NCBI RefSeq assembly: GCF_003851685.1
Contig: NZ_CP027727.1
Span: 4,340,001-4,404,000, forward strand
Source: Pseudomonas sp. R5-89-07
GTDB taxonomy: Bacteria > Pseudomonadota > Gammaproteobacteria > Pseudomonadales > Pseudomonadaceae
Direction of reading: 5' to 3'
Length of the DNA: 64,000 bases
Shown piece by piece: positions 54,766 to 63,893 of the stretch. Each line of letters begins with the position of its first letter. The stretch's first letter is position 1. The position numbers were made by a program, and so were the translations under genes. Below the pieces are notes generated by a model. That model was not told the DNA's origin. It saw nothing but the letters and a program-made list of their open reading frames with translations, and made no database searches.

Positions 54766-57219
54766 ATGAAAAAACTCAAACTGGTGATGATCGGCAACGG
54801 CATGGCCGGGGTTCGCACCCTGGAAGAATTGCTCAAGCTCAGCAGCGAGCTCTATGACATCACGGTGTTCGGCGCCGAGCCCCACACCAACTACAACCGC
54901 ATCCTGCTGTCGCCGGTGCTGGCCGGCGAGCAGACCTTCGAAGAGATCGTGCTCAACGATCTGGACTGGTACCTGGATAACAACGTCAAGCTGCTGCTCA
55001 ACCGCAAGGTGGTGCAGATCGACCGGGTCAAGCGTCGCGTCATCGCTGAGGACGGTACCGAAGCCGAGTACGACCGCCTGCTGATCGCCACCGGCTCCAC
55101 GCCGTTTATCCTGCCCATTCCCGGCAACACTTTGCAGGGCGTGATCGGCTACCGCGACATCGCAGACACCCAGGCCATGATCGACACCGCCAAGACCCAC
55201 ACCCACGCCGTGGTCATCGGTGGCGGCCTGCTCGGGCTGGAGGCCGCCAACGGTTTGATGCTGCGCGGCATGCACGTGACCGTGGTGCATATCGGTGAAT
55301 GGCTGCTGGAACGGCAACTGGACAAGACCAGCGGCCAACTGCTGCAAACCGAACTGGAAAGCCGTGGCCTGGTGTTCCGCCTGTGCGAACAGACCCAGGC
55401 CCTGCACGATGCCGGCAACGGTCGGGTCGGCTCGGTGCAGTTCAAGAATGGCGACATCATCCCCGCCGACCTGGTAGTGATGGCCGCCGGTATCCGTCCC
55501 AACACCGAGCTTGCGGAAAAGTCCGGCATCCCCTGCAACCGTGGGATTCTGGTCAACGATACGATGCAAACCTACGACCCGCGCATCTACGCCATCGGTG
55601 AATGCGCCAGCCACCGTGGGATTGCCTACGGCCTGGTGGCACCGCTGTTCGAACAGGCCAAGGTCTGCGCCAACCACCTCGCCCAGTTGGGTTTCGCCAC
55701 CTATAAAGGGTCCGTGACCTCCACCAAGCTGAAAGTCACCGGCATCGACCTGTTCTCCGCCGGTGATTTCATGGGCGGCGAAGGCACGGAGACCATCACC
55801 CTCTCCGACCCCATCGGCGGCGTGTACAAAAAACTGGTGATCAAGGACGACATCCTGGTCGGCGCCTGCCTGTACGGCGATACCGCCGATGGCGGTTGGT
55901 ATTTCCGTCAGATCCGTGAGAACCACGCGATTGGCGAGATCCGCGACCATTTGATGTTTGGTGAGAATGCGCTGGGCGACGTCGGCCACCAAGGCCAGGA
56001 CAAAGCCATGAGCATGGCCGACAACGCCGAGGTCTGCGGCTGCAATGGCGTGTGCAAGGGCACCATCGTCAAGGCGATCCAGGAACAGGGGCTGTTCAGC
56101 GTCGATGAGGTGAAAAAGCACACCAAGGCTGCCAGCTCGTGCGGCTCCTGCGCGGGGCTGGTGGAGCAGATCCTGATCAACACCGTGGGCGGTGCCGCCG
56201 ACGTCAAACCCAAGAGCGAAAAAGCCATCTGCGGTTGCAGCGACCTCAACCACGGGCAAATCCGCCAGGCCATTCGCGACCAGCACCTGCTGACCATCGC
56301 CGGCACCATGAGCTACCTGAACTGGCGCACGCCCAACGGGTGCGCCACCTGCCGCCCGGCGCTGAACTATTACCTGATCTCCACCTGGCCTGGCGAAGCC
56401 AAGGACGACCCGCAATCGCGCCTGATCAACGAGCGTGCCCACGCGAACATTCAGAAAGACGGTACCTACTCCGTAGTCCCACGGATGTGGGGCGGCGTGA
56501 CCAATCCGTCGGAGCTGCGCCGTATCGCCGACGTGGCCGACAAGTACAACGTGCCGATGGTCAAGGTGACCGGCGGCCAGCGCATCGACTTGCTCGGCAT
56601 CAAGAAGCAGGATTTGCCCGGCGTCTGGAAAGACCTCGACATGCCGTCCGGGCATGCCTACGGCAAATCCATCCGTACCGTGAAGACCTGCGTGGGCAGC
56701 GAGTTCTGCCGCTTCGGTACGCAGAACTCCACGCAACTGGGCATCGAGCTGGAGCACGACCTGTTCAATATGTGGTCGCCGCACAAGGTCAAGCTGGCGG
56801 TATCCGGTTGCCCACGCAATTGCTCGGAAGCGGGTATCAAGGACGTGGGAATTATCGGCGTGGACTCAGGCTGGGAGATGTATATCGGCGGCAACGGCGG
56901 GATCAAGACCGAAGTCGCGGAGTTCTTCGTCAAGCTCAAGACCGCCGAAGAGGTGCGCGAATACAACGGCGCCTTCTTACAGCTGTACCGCGAAGAAGCC
57001 TTCTACCTGGAGCGCACCGTGCATTACCTGCAGCGGGTCGGCATGGACCATATCAAGAAAGCCGTGTTGGAAGACCCGGCTCGGCGCCAGGCCCTCAACG
57101 AACGCCTGCAGTTTTCGCTGTCGTTCGAGCAAGACCCGTGGAAAGAGCGGCTGGAACAGCCGCTGCTGAAAAAAGAATTCGACGTCATCCCGGTCAAGCA
57201 ACTGGAGGTGCCAGCATGA
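54766..57219 (+). CDS. nirB: Assimilatory nitrite reductase large subunit NirB
   Basis: NADH-dependent siroheme enzyme reducing nitrite to ammonia in the cytoplasm. The 817-residue protein has an N-terminal FAD/NAD domain (LVMIGNGMAGVRTLEELL; VVIGGGLLGLEAANGLMLRG), a BFD-like 2Fe-2S region (EVCGCNGVCKGTIVKAIQ and SCGSCAGLVEQIL), the ferredoxin-like repeat, and the siroheme/4Fe-4S ligands in KTCVGSEFCRFGTQNS and VSGCPRNCSEAGIKDVG. GGAGAG precedes the ATG at 54766; the longer frame upstream runs through the terminator. It overlaps nirD by four bases. Confidence 0.97.
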   Translation: MKKLKLVMIGNGMAGVRTLEELLKLSSELYDITVFGAEPHTNYNRILLSPVLAGEQTFEEIVLNDLDWYLDNNVKLLLNRKVVQIDRVKRRVIAEDGTEAEYDRLLIATGSTPFILPIPGNTLQGVIGYRDIADTQAMIDTAKTHTHAVVIGGGLLGLEAANGLMLRGMHVTVVHIGEWLLERQLDKTSGQLLQTELESRGLVFRLCEQTQALHDAGNGRVGSVQFKNGDIIPADLVVMAAGIRPNTELAEKSGIPCNRGILVNDTMQTYDPRIYAIGECASHRGIAYGLVAPLFEQAKVCANHLAQLGFATYKGSVTSTKLKVTGIDLFSAGDFMGGEGTETITLSDPIGGVYKKLVIKDDILVGACLYGDTADGGWYFRQIRENHAIGEIRDHLMFGENALGDVGHQGQDKAMSMADNAEVCGCNGVCKGTIVKAIQEQGLFSVDEVKKHTKAASSCGSCAGLVEQILINTVGGAADVKPKSEKAICGCSDLNHGQIRQAIRDQHLLTIAGTMSYLNWRTPNGCATCRPALNYYLISTWPGEAKDDPQSRLINERAHANIQKDGTYSVVPRMWGGVTNPSELRRIADVADKYNVPMVKVTGGQRIDLLGIKKQDLPGVWKDLDMPSGHAYGKSIRTVKTCVGSEFCRFGTQNSTQLGIELEHDLFNMWSPHKVKLAVSGCPRNCSEAGIKDVGIIGVDSGWEMYIGGNGGIKTEVAEFFVKLKTAEEVREYNGAFLQLYREEAFYLERTVHYLQRVGMDHIKKAVLEDPARRQALNERLQFSLSFEQDPWKERLEQPLLKKEFDVIPVKQLEVPA

Positions 57220-57533
57220 ACTGGCTGGATATCTGCGCCCTGGAAGAGATCAACACATTGGGCTCGCGCATCATCAACGGACCCAAGGGCGACATTGCGA
57301 TTTTTCGCACCAGCGACGATGAAGTCTTCGCACTGGATGACCGCTGCCCGCACAAAGGCGGGCCGCTGTCCCAAGGCTTGATCTATGGCAAGCGCGTGGC
57401 CTGCCCGCTGCACAATTGGCAAATCGATCTGGCGTCCGGCGAAGCCCAGGCGCCGGATATCGGCTGCGCCCATCATCACCTCGCCCGCGTGGAAAACGGC
57501 CGAGTGATGCTGGCCCTGCGGGATGCAGGGTGA
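57216..57533 (+). CDS. nirD: Nitrite reductase small subunit NirD (Rieske-like)
   Basis: Small subunit of 105 residues with a Rieske fold. Both ligand pairs of a Rieske 2Fe-2S centre are present, CPH in DDRCPHKGGPLSQG and CPLH in VACPLHNWQIDL; many NirD proteins lack them, so this one may carry a cluster. The start overlaps the nirB stop (ATGA) and the stop overlaps the nasC start (TGATG). This tight packing indicates translational coupling and fixed stoichiometry. Confidence 0.95.
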   Translation: MNWLDICALEEINTLGSRIINGPKGDIAIFRTSDDEVFALDDRCPHKGGPLSQGLIYGKRVACPLHNWQIDLASGEAQAPDIGCAHHHLARVENGRVMLALRDAG

Positions 57534-60241
57534 TGAACCGCCAGGTGACGGCGTCCACCTGCTGCTATTGCGGGGTGGGCTGCGGCGTGCTGATTGAGCA
57601 TGACGGCACCCGGATCCTCGGCGTGCAAGGCGATCCGGACCACCCGGCCAACTTCGGCAAGCTGTGCAGCAAGGGCGCCAGCCTGCACCTGACCGGTGAC
57701 CTCGACGCCCGCGCCTTGTACCCGGAGCTGCGGTTGGGCAAAGACCTGGCCCGCGCCCGTATCGACTGGGGTACCGCCCTGGAACATGCAGCCACGGTGT
57801 TTGCCGAGACCATCGCCGCGCACGGGCCGGACAGCGTTGCCTTCTACATCTCCGGGCAATTGCTGACCGAGGACTACTACAGCTTCAACAAACTGGCACG
57901 GGCGTTGGTGGGCACCAACAATATCGACAGCAACTCACGGCTGTGCATGTCCTCGGCCGTTGTTGGATACAAGCGCAGCCTGGGCGCCGATGCCCCGCCC
58001 TGCAGCTATGAAGACCTGGACACCAGCGACTGCGTGATGATCGTCGGCAGCAACATGGCCTACGCGCACCCGGTACTGTTCCGACGCCTGGAGGAAGCCA
58101 AGACGAAACGGCCGCAGATGAAAGTGGTGGTGATCGACCCACGGCGCACAGACACCTGCGACTTGGCTGACCTGCACCTGGCGATCTTGCCCGGGACGGA
58201 CGTCGCGCTGTTCCATGGAATTTTGCATCTGCTGCTGTGGGAAGACTGGGTCGACCGCGACTTTATCCAGGCGCATACCGACGGCCTGGCCGAGCTGAAA
58301 CGCCTGGTACATGACTACACGCCTCAGATGGTCACTCAGCTGTGCGGGATCAGCGTCGAGCAATTGCGCCTGTGCGCGCAATGGGTCGGCACCTCCAGTA
58401 GTTTCCTGTCGCTGTGGTGCATGGGGCTTAACCAATCCACCGCCGGCAGCGCAAAAAACAGCGCACTGATCAACCTGCACCTGGCCACCGGTACCATTGG
58501 CCGGCCAGGTTGTGGGCCGTTTTCCCTGACCGGCCAACCCAATGCCATGGGCGGGCGCGAGACCGGCAGCTTGTCGAACCTGCTACCTGGGCATCGTGAC
58601 GCCGCCAATCCCGAGCACCGTGCAGAAGTGGCCGCTTATTGGGGCATCGATCAACTGCCCGCCCCCACCGGCCTCACGGCCATCGAACTGTTCGAACAGG
58701 TACAGGCGGGCAAGATCAAGGCATTGTGGATCGCCTGCACTAACCCCGCTCAATCGTTGCCGGACCAGAACGCAGTGCGTGCAGCTTTGGCGACATGCCC
58801 TTTTGTAGTGTTGCAGGAAGCTTTTCGAACCACCGAGACCGCCGCCTACGCCGACCTGCTGTTGCCCGCTGCCAGTTGGGGCGAAAAAGAAGGCACGGTA
58901 ACCAACTCCGAACGGCGTATTTCCCACGTACGGCGCGCCATCAGCGCACCGGGAGAAGCGCGGCCGGACTGGGCGATTACCGTGGATTTCGCTCAACGCC
59001 TGGAGCGTCGTCTGCGGCCGGGACTGAGCAGCCTGTTTGCCTTTGAGCAACCCGCGCAGATTTTCGACGAGTTCAAGCTGCTCACGCGAAACCGCGATTT
59101 GGATATGTCCGGCATCAGCCATGCCGTGCTTGACCGACTCGGCCCGCAGCAGTGGCCGTTCCCCATGGACGCACGGGCTGGAACGCCACGACTCTACGTC
59201 GACGGTATCTTTCCCACTGAAAATGGCCGTGCGCAGTTTGTCGCCGACCCTTATCGCGCCGCCAAGGAGCAGCGTGACGCGCGCTTCCCGTTGACCCTGA
59301 TCACCGGCCGCCTGCGCGACCAATGGCACGGCATGAGCCGTACCGGCACCGCGGCGCAGTTGTTCGGGCATGTCAGCGAGGCGCTGTTGAGCCTGCATCC
59401 GGACGAGTTACGCCGTCACCGTTTCAAAGACGGCGACCTGGTCAGCCTGAAAAGCCGTCGAGGCCAAGTGGTCGTCGCGGTCACCAGCGATGACAGTGTG
59501 CGTCCTGGCCAAGCGTTCCTGCCCATGCATTGGGGCGACCGTTTTCTCAAGGGCGGCGTCAATGTGCTCACCCAGCCGGCATTCGATCCGTTGTCGAAAC
59601 AGCCGGAACTCAAACACAGCGGCGTGCGCCTGGAAGCGGTGCAACTGCCGTGGCAGCTGTTTGCGCTGATCGAGGGCGACGTGCAGCGACATTTTGAAGC
59701 CCTGCGCCCGCTCTGTGAGGGTTTCGCCTATGTCAGCCTGAGCCTGTGCGGCCGTGAGCGCCCCGCCCTGCTGGTGCGCGCAGCCCATACCGAAGCGCCA
59801 GACCTGCAGTTGCTGAACCGCATCGACCAGTTGCTGGGGCTCAATGACGGCCCGGTGATGGCCTATGACGACCCACGCCGCTCCATTGGTAAACGGGTAA
59901 AAATCGAAAAAGGTCGCATCACCGCGTTACGCCTGGCCGGCGAAACCCTTGCCCGCCATTGGCTGCAAAGCCTGTGGCTGGAAGGTCGCGCCGACGATCA
60001 ATTACGCCGCTGGCTATTGGCGCCTTTAAGCGCGCCACCGGGAGGTGCCGCGGCCAGCAGCAAGGTGCTGTGCAATTGCAAAAACGTCAGCGAAAACGCG
60101 GTGTGCGCCGGGATCGCCCGTGGCCTGGACTTGAATGGACTCAAACAAGAACTGGAATGCGGCACGCAATGCGGCTCCTGCGTGCCCGAAATCAAACGTC
60201 TTTTGGCCGCCAGCCCGCAGCCAATCGCAATCAGTCTGTGA
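57533..60241 (+). CDS. nasC: Assimilatory nitrate reductase catalytic subunit (molybdopterin)
   Basis: Reduces nitrate to nitrite in the cytoplasm. The 902-residue protein has the N-terminal 4Fe-4S ligands in TCCYCGVGCGVLIEHDG, followed by a Cys near NFGKLCSKGASLH, the molybdopterin domains (SRLCMSSAVVGYKRSLG; SLWCMGLNQSTAGSAKNSAL; TGQPNAMGGRETGSLSNLLP), the dinucleotide-binding domain near HWGDRFLKGGVNVL, and a C-terminal BFD-type 2Fe-2S domain (VLCNCKNVSENAVCAGIARG, CGTQCGSCVPEIKRLL). It starts at 57533, one base inside the nirD stop. cobA follows after 9 bases. Confidence 0.95.
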   Translation: MNRQVTASTCCYCGVGCGVLIEHDGTRILGVQGDPDHPANFGKLCSKGASLHLTGDLDARALYPELRLGKDLARARIDWGTALEHAATVFAETIAAHGPDSVAFYISGQLLTEDYYSFNKLARALVGTNNIDSNSRLCMSSAVVGYKRSLGADAPPCSYEDLDTSDCVMIVGSNMAYAHPVLFRRLEEAKTKRPQMKVVVIDPRRTDTCDLADLHLAILPGTDVALFHGILHLLLWEDWVDRDFIQAHTDGLAELKRLVHDYTPQMVTQLCGISVEQLRLCAQWVGTSSSFLSLWCMGLNQSTAGSAKNSALINLHLATGTIGRPGCGPFSLTGQPNAMGGRETGSLSNLLPGHRDAANPEHRAEVAAYWGIDQLPAPTGLTAIELFEQVQAGKIKALWIACTNPAQSLPDQNAVRAALATCPFVVLQEAFRTTETAAYADLLLPAASWGEKEGTVTNSERRISHVRRAISAPGEARPDWAITVDFAQRLERRLRPGLSSLFAFEQPAQIFDEFKLLTRNRDLDMSGISHAVLDRLGPQQWPFPMDARAGTPRLYVDGIFPTENGRAQFVADPYRAAKEQRDARFPLTLITGRLRDQWHGMSRTGTAAQLFGHVSEALLSLHPDELRRHRFKDGDLVSLKSRRGQVVVAVTSDDSVRPGQAFLPMHWGDRFLKGGVNVLTQPAFDPLSKQPELKHSGVRLEAVQLPWQLFALIEGDVQRHFEALRPLCEGFAYVSLSLCGRERPALLVRAAHTEAPDLQLLNRIDQLLGLNDGPVMAYDDPRRSIGKRVKIEKGRITALRLAGETLARHWLQSLWLEGRADDQLRRWLLAPLSAPPGGAAASSKVLCNCKNVSENAVCAGIARGLDLNGLKQELECGTQCGSCVPEIKRLLAASPQPIAISL

Positions 60242-60250
60242 GGTAAAAAC

Positions 60251-60994
60251 ATGAGCGCAAAAGTGTGGCTGGTAGGCGCTGGGCCCGGTGATCCGGAATT
60301 GCTCACCCTCAAAGCGGTTAGAGCCCTGCATGAAGCGGATGTGGTGCTGATTGACGATCTGGTCAACCCGGCCGTGCTGGAACACTGTGCCGATGCGCGA
60401 GTGATCACCGTCGGCAAGCGCGGCGGCTGTCGCTCTACACCGCAGGATTTCATTCACCGTCTGATGCTGCGCTATGCGCGCCAGGGCAAGTGCGTGGTGC
60501 GGCTCAAAGGGGGTGACCCGTGCATTTTCGGCCGGGGCGGCGAGGAAGCAACGTGGCTGCGCGAGCGAGGTGTCGAGGTAGAGTTGGTCAATGGGATCAC
60601 CTCAGGGCTGGCTGGAGCGACGAATTGCGATATCCCGTTGACGCTGCGCGGTGTGAGCCGTGGCGTGACGTTGGTCACGGCACATACCCAGGATGACAGC
60701 CGCCTGAACTGGCGCGCACTGGCTGAGGGGGGAACGACGCTGGTGGTGTACATGGGCGTCGCCAAGCTGGAAGAGATTCGCCAGCAGTTGCTGGATGGTG
60801 GAATGGCTGCGGATATGCCGGTGGCGATGATCGAAAATGCTTCGTTGCCCGAACAGCGCGAATGCCGTAGCGACCTCACCGCCATGCACGAAGACGCGCA
60901 GGCTTTTGCGCTGAAGAGCCCGGCAATCCTGGTGATCGGCCGTGTTGCCAGCGCGGCACAGCTGGCCTGCGTCACGGCTGCGGCCAGCGCCTGA
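60251..60994 (+). CDS. cobA: Uroporphyrinogen-III C-methyltransferase
   Basis: Methylates uroporphyrinogen III at C2 and C7 to give precorrin-2, the precursor of siroheme needed by NirB. The 247-residue protein has the SAM motif VWLVGAGPGDPELLTLKAVR, VRLKGGDPCIFGRGGEEATW, and GITSGLAGATNCDIPLTLRG. Length fits a stand-alone SUMT rather than the CysG fusion. GAGG precedes the ATG. Its place at the end of the nitrite/nitrate operon explains its supply role. A bidirectional terminator follows. Confidence 0.95.
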   Translation: MSAKVWLVGAGPGDPELLTLKAVRALHEADVVLIDDLVNPAVLEHCADARVITVGKRGGCRSTPQDFIHRLMLRYARQGKCVVRLKGGDPCIFGRGGEEATWLRERGVEVELVNGITSGLAGATNCDIPLTLRGVSRGVTLVTAHTQDDSRLNWRALAEGGTTLVVYMGVAKLEEIRQQLLDGGMAADMPVAMIENASLPEQRECRSDLTAMHEDAQAFALKSPAILVIGRVASAAQLACVTAAASA

Positions 60995-61013
60995 GGCAAA
61001 TCGCAGGCGAAAA

Positions 61014-61037
61014 AAAGCCCGGCCTAAGCCGGGCTTT
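61014..61037. terminator. Bidirectional terminator between cobA and oprF
   Basis: AAAGCCCGGC-CTAA-GCCGGGCTTT with an A run before and T run after; serves both convergent transcripts. Confidence 0.93.
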
Positions 61038-61054
61038 TTGTGAAGCTCGGCTAA

Positions 61055-62035
61055 TTACTTAGCTTGAGCTTCAACCGCTGCTTCTACGCGACGGTTAACA
61101 GCACGACCAGCTTCAGTTGCGTTGTCAGCAACTGGGCGGGATTCGCCGTAACCTACGGAAGTGATGCGGCTAGGAGCTACGCCATCTTTAACCAGGACTT
61201 GCTTAACAGCGTCAGCACGACGCTGGGACAGCTTCTGGTTGTAAGCGTCTGGACCTACGGAGTCAGTGTGACCAGCAACTTCTACGTTGGTGTCTGGGTA
61301 CTGAGCCATGAAGTCGGCCAGGTTTTTGACGTCGCCGTAGCTGTTAGGCTTAACAACGGCCTTGTCGAAGTCGAACTTAACGTCCAGCTCAACACGAACA
61401 ACCTGAGCAACCGGAGCTTCTGGCTCTGGAACTGGCTCTGGAGCTGGTGCTGGGGTAGGAGCTGGAGCAGCTGCGCCAGCGTTGCCGCCGAAGTTCACAC
61501 CCAGGCCAACCAGTGCGGAGTAGTCCCACTTGCCGTTGTCCAGACCGTAGTCAGCTTCAACACCAGCACGAGCGTACAGGTTGTTGGTGAAGTAGTACTT
61601 CACGCCGGTACCGACGGTAGCGAAAGTAGTCTGGTCGCGACCGCTGTGGCCGTCAGCCTTTACGTTGCCACGGCTCTGGTGGCCGAAACCGCCTTCAACG
61701 TATGGACGCAGGCTGTCAACGCCAGCTTGACCGAAGTGGTATTGGGCAACCAGGCTGCCGGTATCACCTTTGATCTTCTGGCTACCAGTACCGTCGTTCG
61801 AACGGGTGTGGTTAGTCTTGTCGTAGGACAGGTTCAAGGACAGATCGTCGGTCAAGAAGTAACCGATGCGAGCGCCAGGATTGAAGCCGTCTTCGATGTG
61901 CTTGACGCTATCGTTGTACTGCTTCTTGTAGAACAGCTCGCCTTCAACTGCGCCTTGGCCTTGTGCCAGAACGCCGAAAGAAGTAGCGGCAATAAGAGAA
62001 CCAATGGCCAAGCCCAAGGTGTTTTTCAGTTTCAT
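61055..62035 (-). CDS. oprF: Major outer-membrane porin OprF
   Basis: Structural porin linking outer membrane and peptidoglycan. The 326-residue precursor has a signal peptide (LGLAIGSLIAATSFGVLA), an eight-strand beta-barrel with alternating aromatic strands (to about residue 180), a Pro/Ala/Glu-rich hinge (APAPTPAPAPEPVPEPEAP), and the OmpA-like C-terminal domain with the diaminopimelate-binding motif DTNVEVAGHTDSVGPDAYNQ. The four loop cysteines known from P. aeruginosa OprF are absent, as in fluorescens types. sigX lies upstream with the same orientation. Confidence 0.97.
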   Translation of the reverse strand: MKLKNTLGLAIGSLIAATSFGVLAQGQGAVEGELFYKKQYNDSVKHIEDGFNPGARIGYFLTDDLSLNLSYDKTNHTRSNDGTGSQKIKGDTGSLVAQYHFGQAGVDSLRPYVEGGFGHQSRGNVKADGHSGRDQTTFATVGTGVKYYFTNNLYARAGVEADYGLDNGKWDYSALVGLGVNFGGNAGAAAPAPTPAPAPEPVPEPEAPVAQVVRVELDVKFDFDKAVVKPNSYGDVKNLADFMAQYPDTNVEVAGHTDSVGPDAYNQKLSQRRADAVKQVLVKDGVAPSRITSVGYGESRPVADNATEAGRAVNRRVEAAVEAQAK

Positions 62036-62142
62036 CCGTTAAATCCCCATCTGGTGATTGTAAAGCAGTCCCACAAACCGGGGGACAACTCGGCGACAAG
62101 TCTAACAGAACTTGCCTACACGTAAGAGATATTTGCTACGCA

Positions 62143-62733
62143 CTAAGTTTCAGTCTCGCCCGCAAATTTCTCACGTAATTTATCAAGAGCACGTTTGTAA
62201 CGCATCTTTGTAGCACTCAAACCCATGTGCATGATGTCAGCGATTTCTTGAAATTCCAATTCTGCGACGAAACGTAGCACCAGAATTTCACGGTCAATCG
62301 GGTTCACATGCACCAACCAGCGATCGAGTCCGCCCTTTTCCTCGGGTGCCGGCGCCTTCTCTTCAGACGCTTCCTCAAGGGGGTCCAGACTCAAAGCGTC
62401 CATCAAGCGACGCTTTCGCCGTTCCTTGCGATACTGCGTGATGCACTCGTTGTACGTGATGCTGTAGAGCCAGGTCTTGAACTTCGATTTACCCTCGAAG
62501 TTCTTCAGGCCGTACAGCACCTTGAGCATCACTTCCTGACAGACATCATCCGCATCTCTATCGTTCCCTAAATACCTTGAACAAACGTTGAACAGAGTGC
62601 GTTGATATCTGCGCATCAATTCTTCGTACGCGCGTGTTACGTGAAACAGCTCCGTGTGCGAACGCGCGACCAACTCCTCATCAGAGAGCTCACGGGGGTC
62701 ATAGCGCGTGGACAGCGTTTGGGCTTTATTCAA
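62143..62733 (-). CDS. sigX: ECF sigma factor SigX
   Basis: Extracytoplasmic-function sigma factor of 196 residues that drives oprF and envelope/fatty-acid genes. Region 2 covers YEELMRRYQRTLFNVCSRYL and DADDVCQEVMLKVLYGLKNF, then KTWLYSITYNECITQYRKER; region 4 is EFQEIADIMHMGLSATKMRY. A charged Glu/Pro linker (EEASEEKAPAPEEKGG) joins them. The start is a TTG at 62733, which gives the conserved N-terminus MNKAQTLSTRYDPREL, although no strong ribosome binding site is visible. No anti-sigma gene is adjacent; cmpX upstream is the usual neighbour. Confidence 0.95.
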   Translation of the reverse strand: MNKAQTLSTRYDPRELSDEELVARSHTELFHVTRAYEELMRRYQRTLFNVCSRYLGNDRDADDVCQEVMLKVLYGLKNFEGKSKFKTWLYSITYNECITQYRKERRKRRLMDALSLDPLEEASEEKAPAPEEKGGLDRWLVHVNPIDREILVLRFVAELEFQEIADIMHMGLSATKMRYKRALDKLREKFAGETET

Positions 62734-62820
62734 AACAAGTCGTGCCGGCAGTCAGGTCAATGTCCGCTGCAACCCGGTCAGCCCGGTTTGCGGCGGCGTA
62801 CATTAGCAGGGTTTGCCGGT

Positions 62821-63645
62821 TTAGCGGCTACTGACCTGCTGCTCCAGGAGAATCCGGTTCGACAGCGACACCAGTTCTCCGTCATCGGTCAGCACCGTCG
62901 TCTTGACTGTGCCGATCTCCTCGATTTGCCCTTCGACCTCGCCCACACGCACCTGTTGCCCAACTTGATATAGCTCACGCACGTAGATTCCCGCAAGAAT
63001 CTGTCCAGCAATTTCCCGACTTCCCAAGCCCATGGCCAGTGCAACGGCCAGACCAACGGTAATCAAAACAATCACGATAACGTGGTTCAGCAGGTCAGTC
63101 TTGACCTCCAACTGGCTGATCGCGACGGAAATACTGATGATAATCACCAGTCCCTGGGCAATTCGCCCCAGGCCTGCTGCATAGTCCAGCCCCACGCCTT
63201 CAGCAGCTCCGCGCACCAGCCCATTGGCCAGTTGCGCGAGCAAAACACCTACCAGCAACACCAGCGCGCCGCCGAAAACCTTCGGCAAATACAGTGCCAG
63301 CATGTCGAGCGTAGCTGAAACTCGCTCAAGTCCAAGGGACTGAGCCGCAGAAACCAGAAAAATAAGTAGAACGAACCAATAGACGATCTTGCCGATTAAG
63401 GTAGAGATAGGCACTTGCAGCCCGGCGCGGCCCAGCAGCTTGGTCAGGCCGGTGCCGGCCATCAGGCGGTCGAGCCCGAGTTTGGCGAGCAATTTGGATA
63501 GCAGAGTGTCGAGCAACTTGGCCACGACAAAGCCCAGCAATACCAGGACCAGGGCACCAAACAGGTTGGGAATGAAATTCGCCACCTTGGTCCACAATGC
63601 GGTCATCGCGGTGACCAGGCTCTGGGTCCAGAGATCAAGTTCCAT
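62821..63645 (-). CDS. cmpX: CmpX, MscS-like mechanosensitive-channel family membrane protein
   Basis: Inner-membrane protein of 274 residues with about four N-terminal helices (LFGALVLVLLGFVVAKLLDT; GKIVYWFVLLIFLVSAAQSL; KVFGGALVLLVGVLLAQLAN; DLLNHVIVIVLITVGLAVAL) and a C-terminal small beta domain (YQVGQQVRVGEVEGQIEEIG). It is the conserved gene upstream of sigX; loss in P. aeruginosa raises SigX activity and cyclic di-GMP-related traits. The ATG at 63645 has AAGG upstream; a TTG two codons earlier is less likely. The stop of crfX lies 3 bases before this start. Confidence 0.92.
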   Translation of the reverse strand: MELDLWTQSLVTAMTALWTKVANFIPNLFGALVLVLLGFVVAKLLDTLLSKLLAKLGLDRLMAGTGLTKLLGRAGLQVPISTLIGKIVYWFVLLIFLVSAAQSLGLERVSATLDMLALYLPKVFGGALVLLVGVLLAQLANGLVRGAAEGVGLDYAAGLGRIAQGLVIIISISVAISQLEVKTDLLNHVIVIVLITVGLAVALAMGLGSREIAGQILAGIYVRELYQVGQQVRVGEVEGQIEEIGTVKTTVLTDDGELVSLSNRILLEQQVSSR

Positions 63646-63647
63646 AT

Positions 63648-63893
63648 TCAATCAGCCTTATCAGCAGTGCGAGCAAGAGGTTTACCACGGGAAACCGGAG
63701 ACACATGGGCCGAACCGTTGTTCAGGGCCATCATCAATGCCGGCACCCAACGCCCGAGCAGACCGAACAGGTCACCCGCCCCAACCTGACGGTTGGCGGT
63801 TTTCAGTACGCGGCCCAGGCAAGCGTCGTCATCGCGGTTGGATGGCGAAGCATTGAGCATGTCACGCAAAGACTGTTCGAACGGATCGTGCAT
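63648..63893 (-). CDS. crfX: CrfX, small conserved protein upstream of cmpX
   Basis: An 81-residue cytoplasmic protein (start MHDPFEQSLRDMLNASPS) always found before cmpX-sigX-oprF in pseudomonads; its function is not established. It is Asn/Asp/Ala-rich, with a hydrophobic stretch LFGLLGRWVPALMMALN that could be an amphipathic or short membrane helix. AGAGG precedes the ATG at 63893. It ends 3 bases before cmpX, so they form an operon. Confidence 0.88.
   Translation of the reverse strand: MHDPFEQSLRDMLNASPSNRDDDACLGRVLKTANRQVGAGDLFGLLGRWVPALMMALNNGSAHVSPVSRGKPLARTADKAD

Noticed and set aside
54709..56784. 691-codon open frame antisense to nirB
   Set aside because: Shadow of nirB for the same reason; no family motif and no ribosome binding site.
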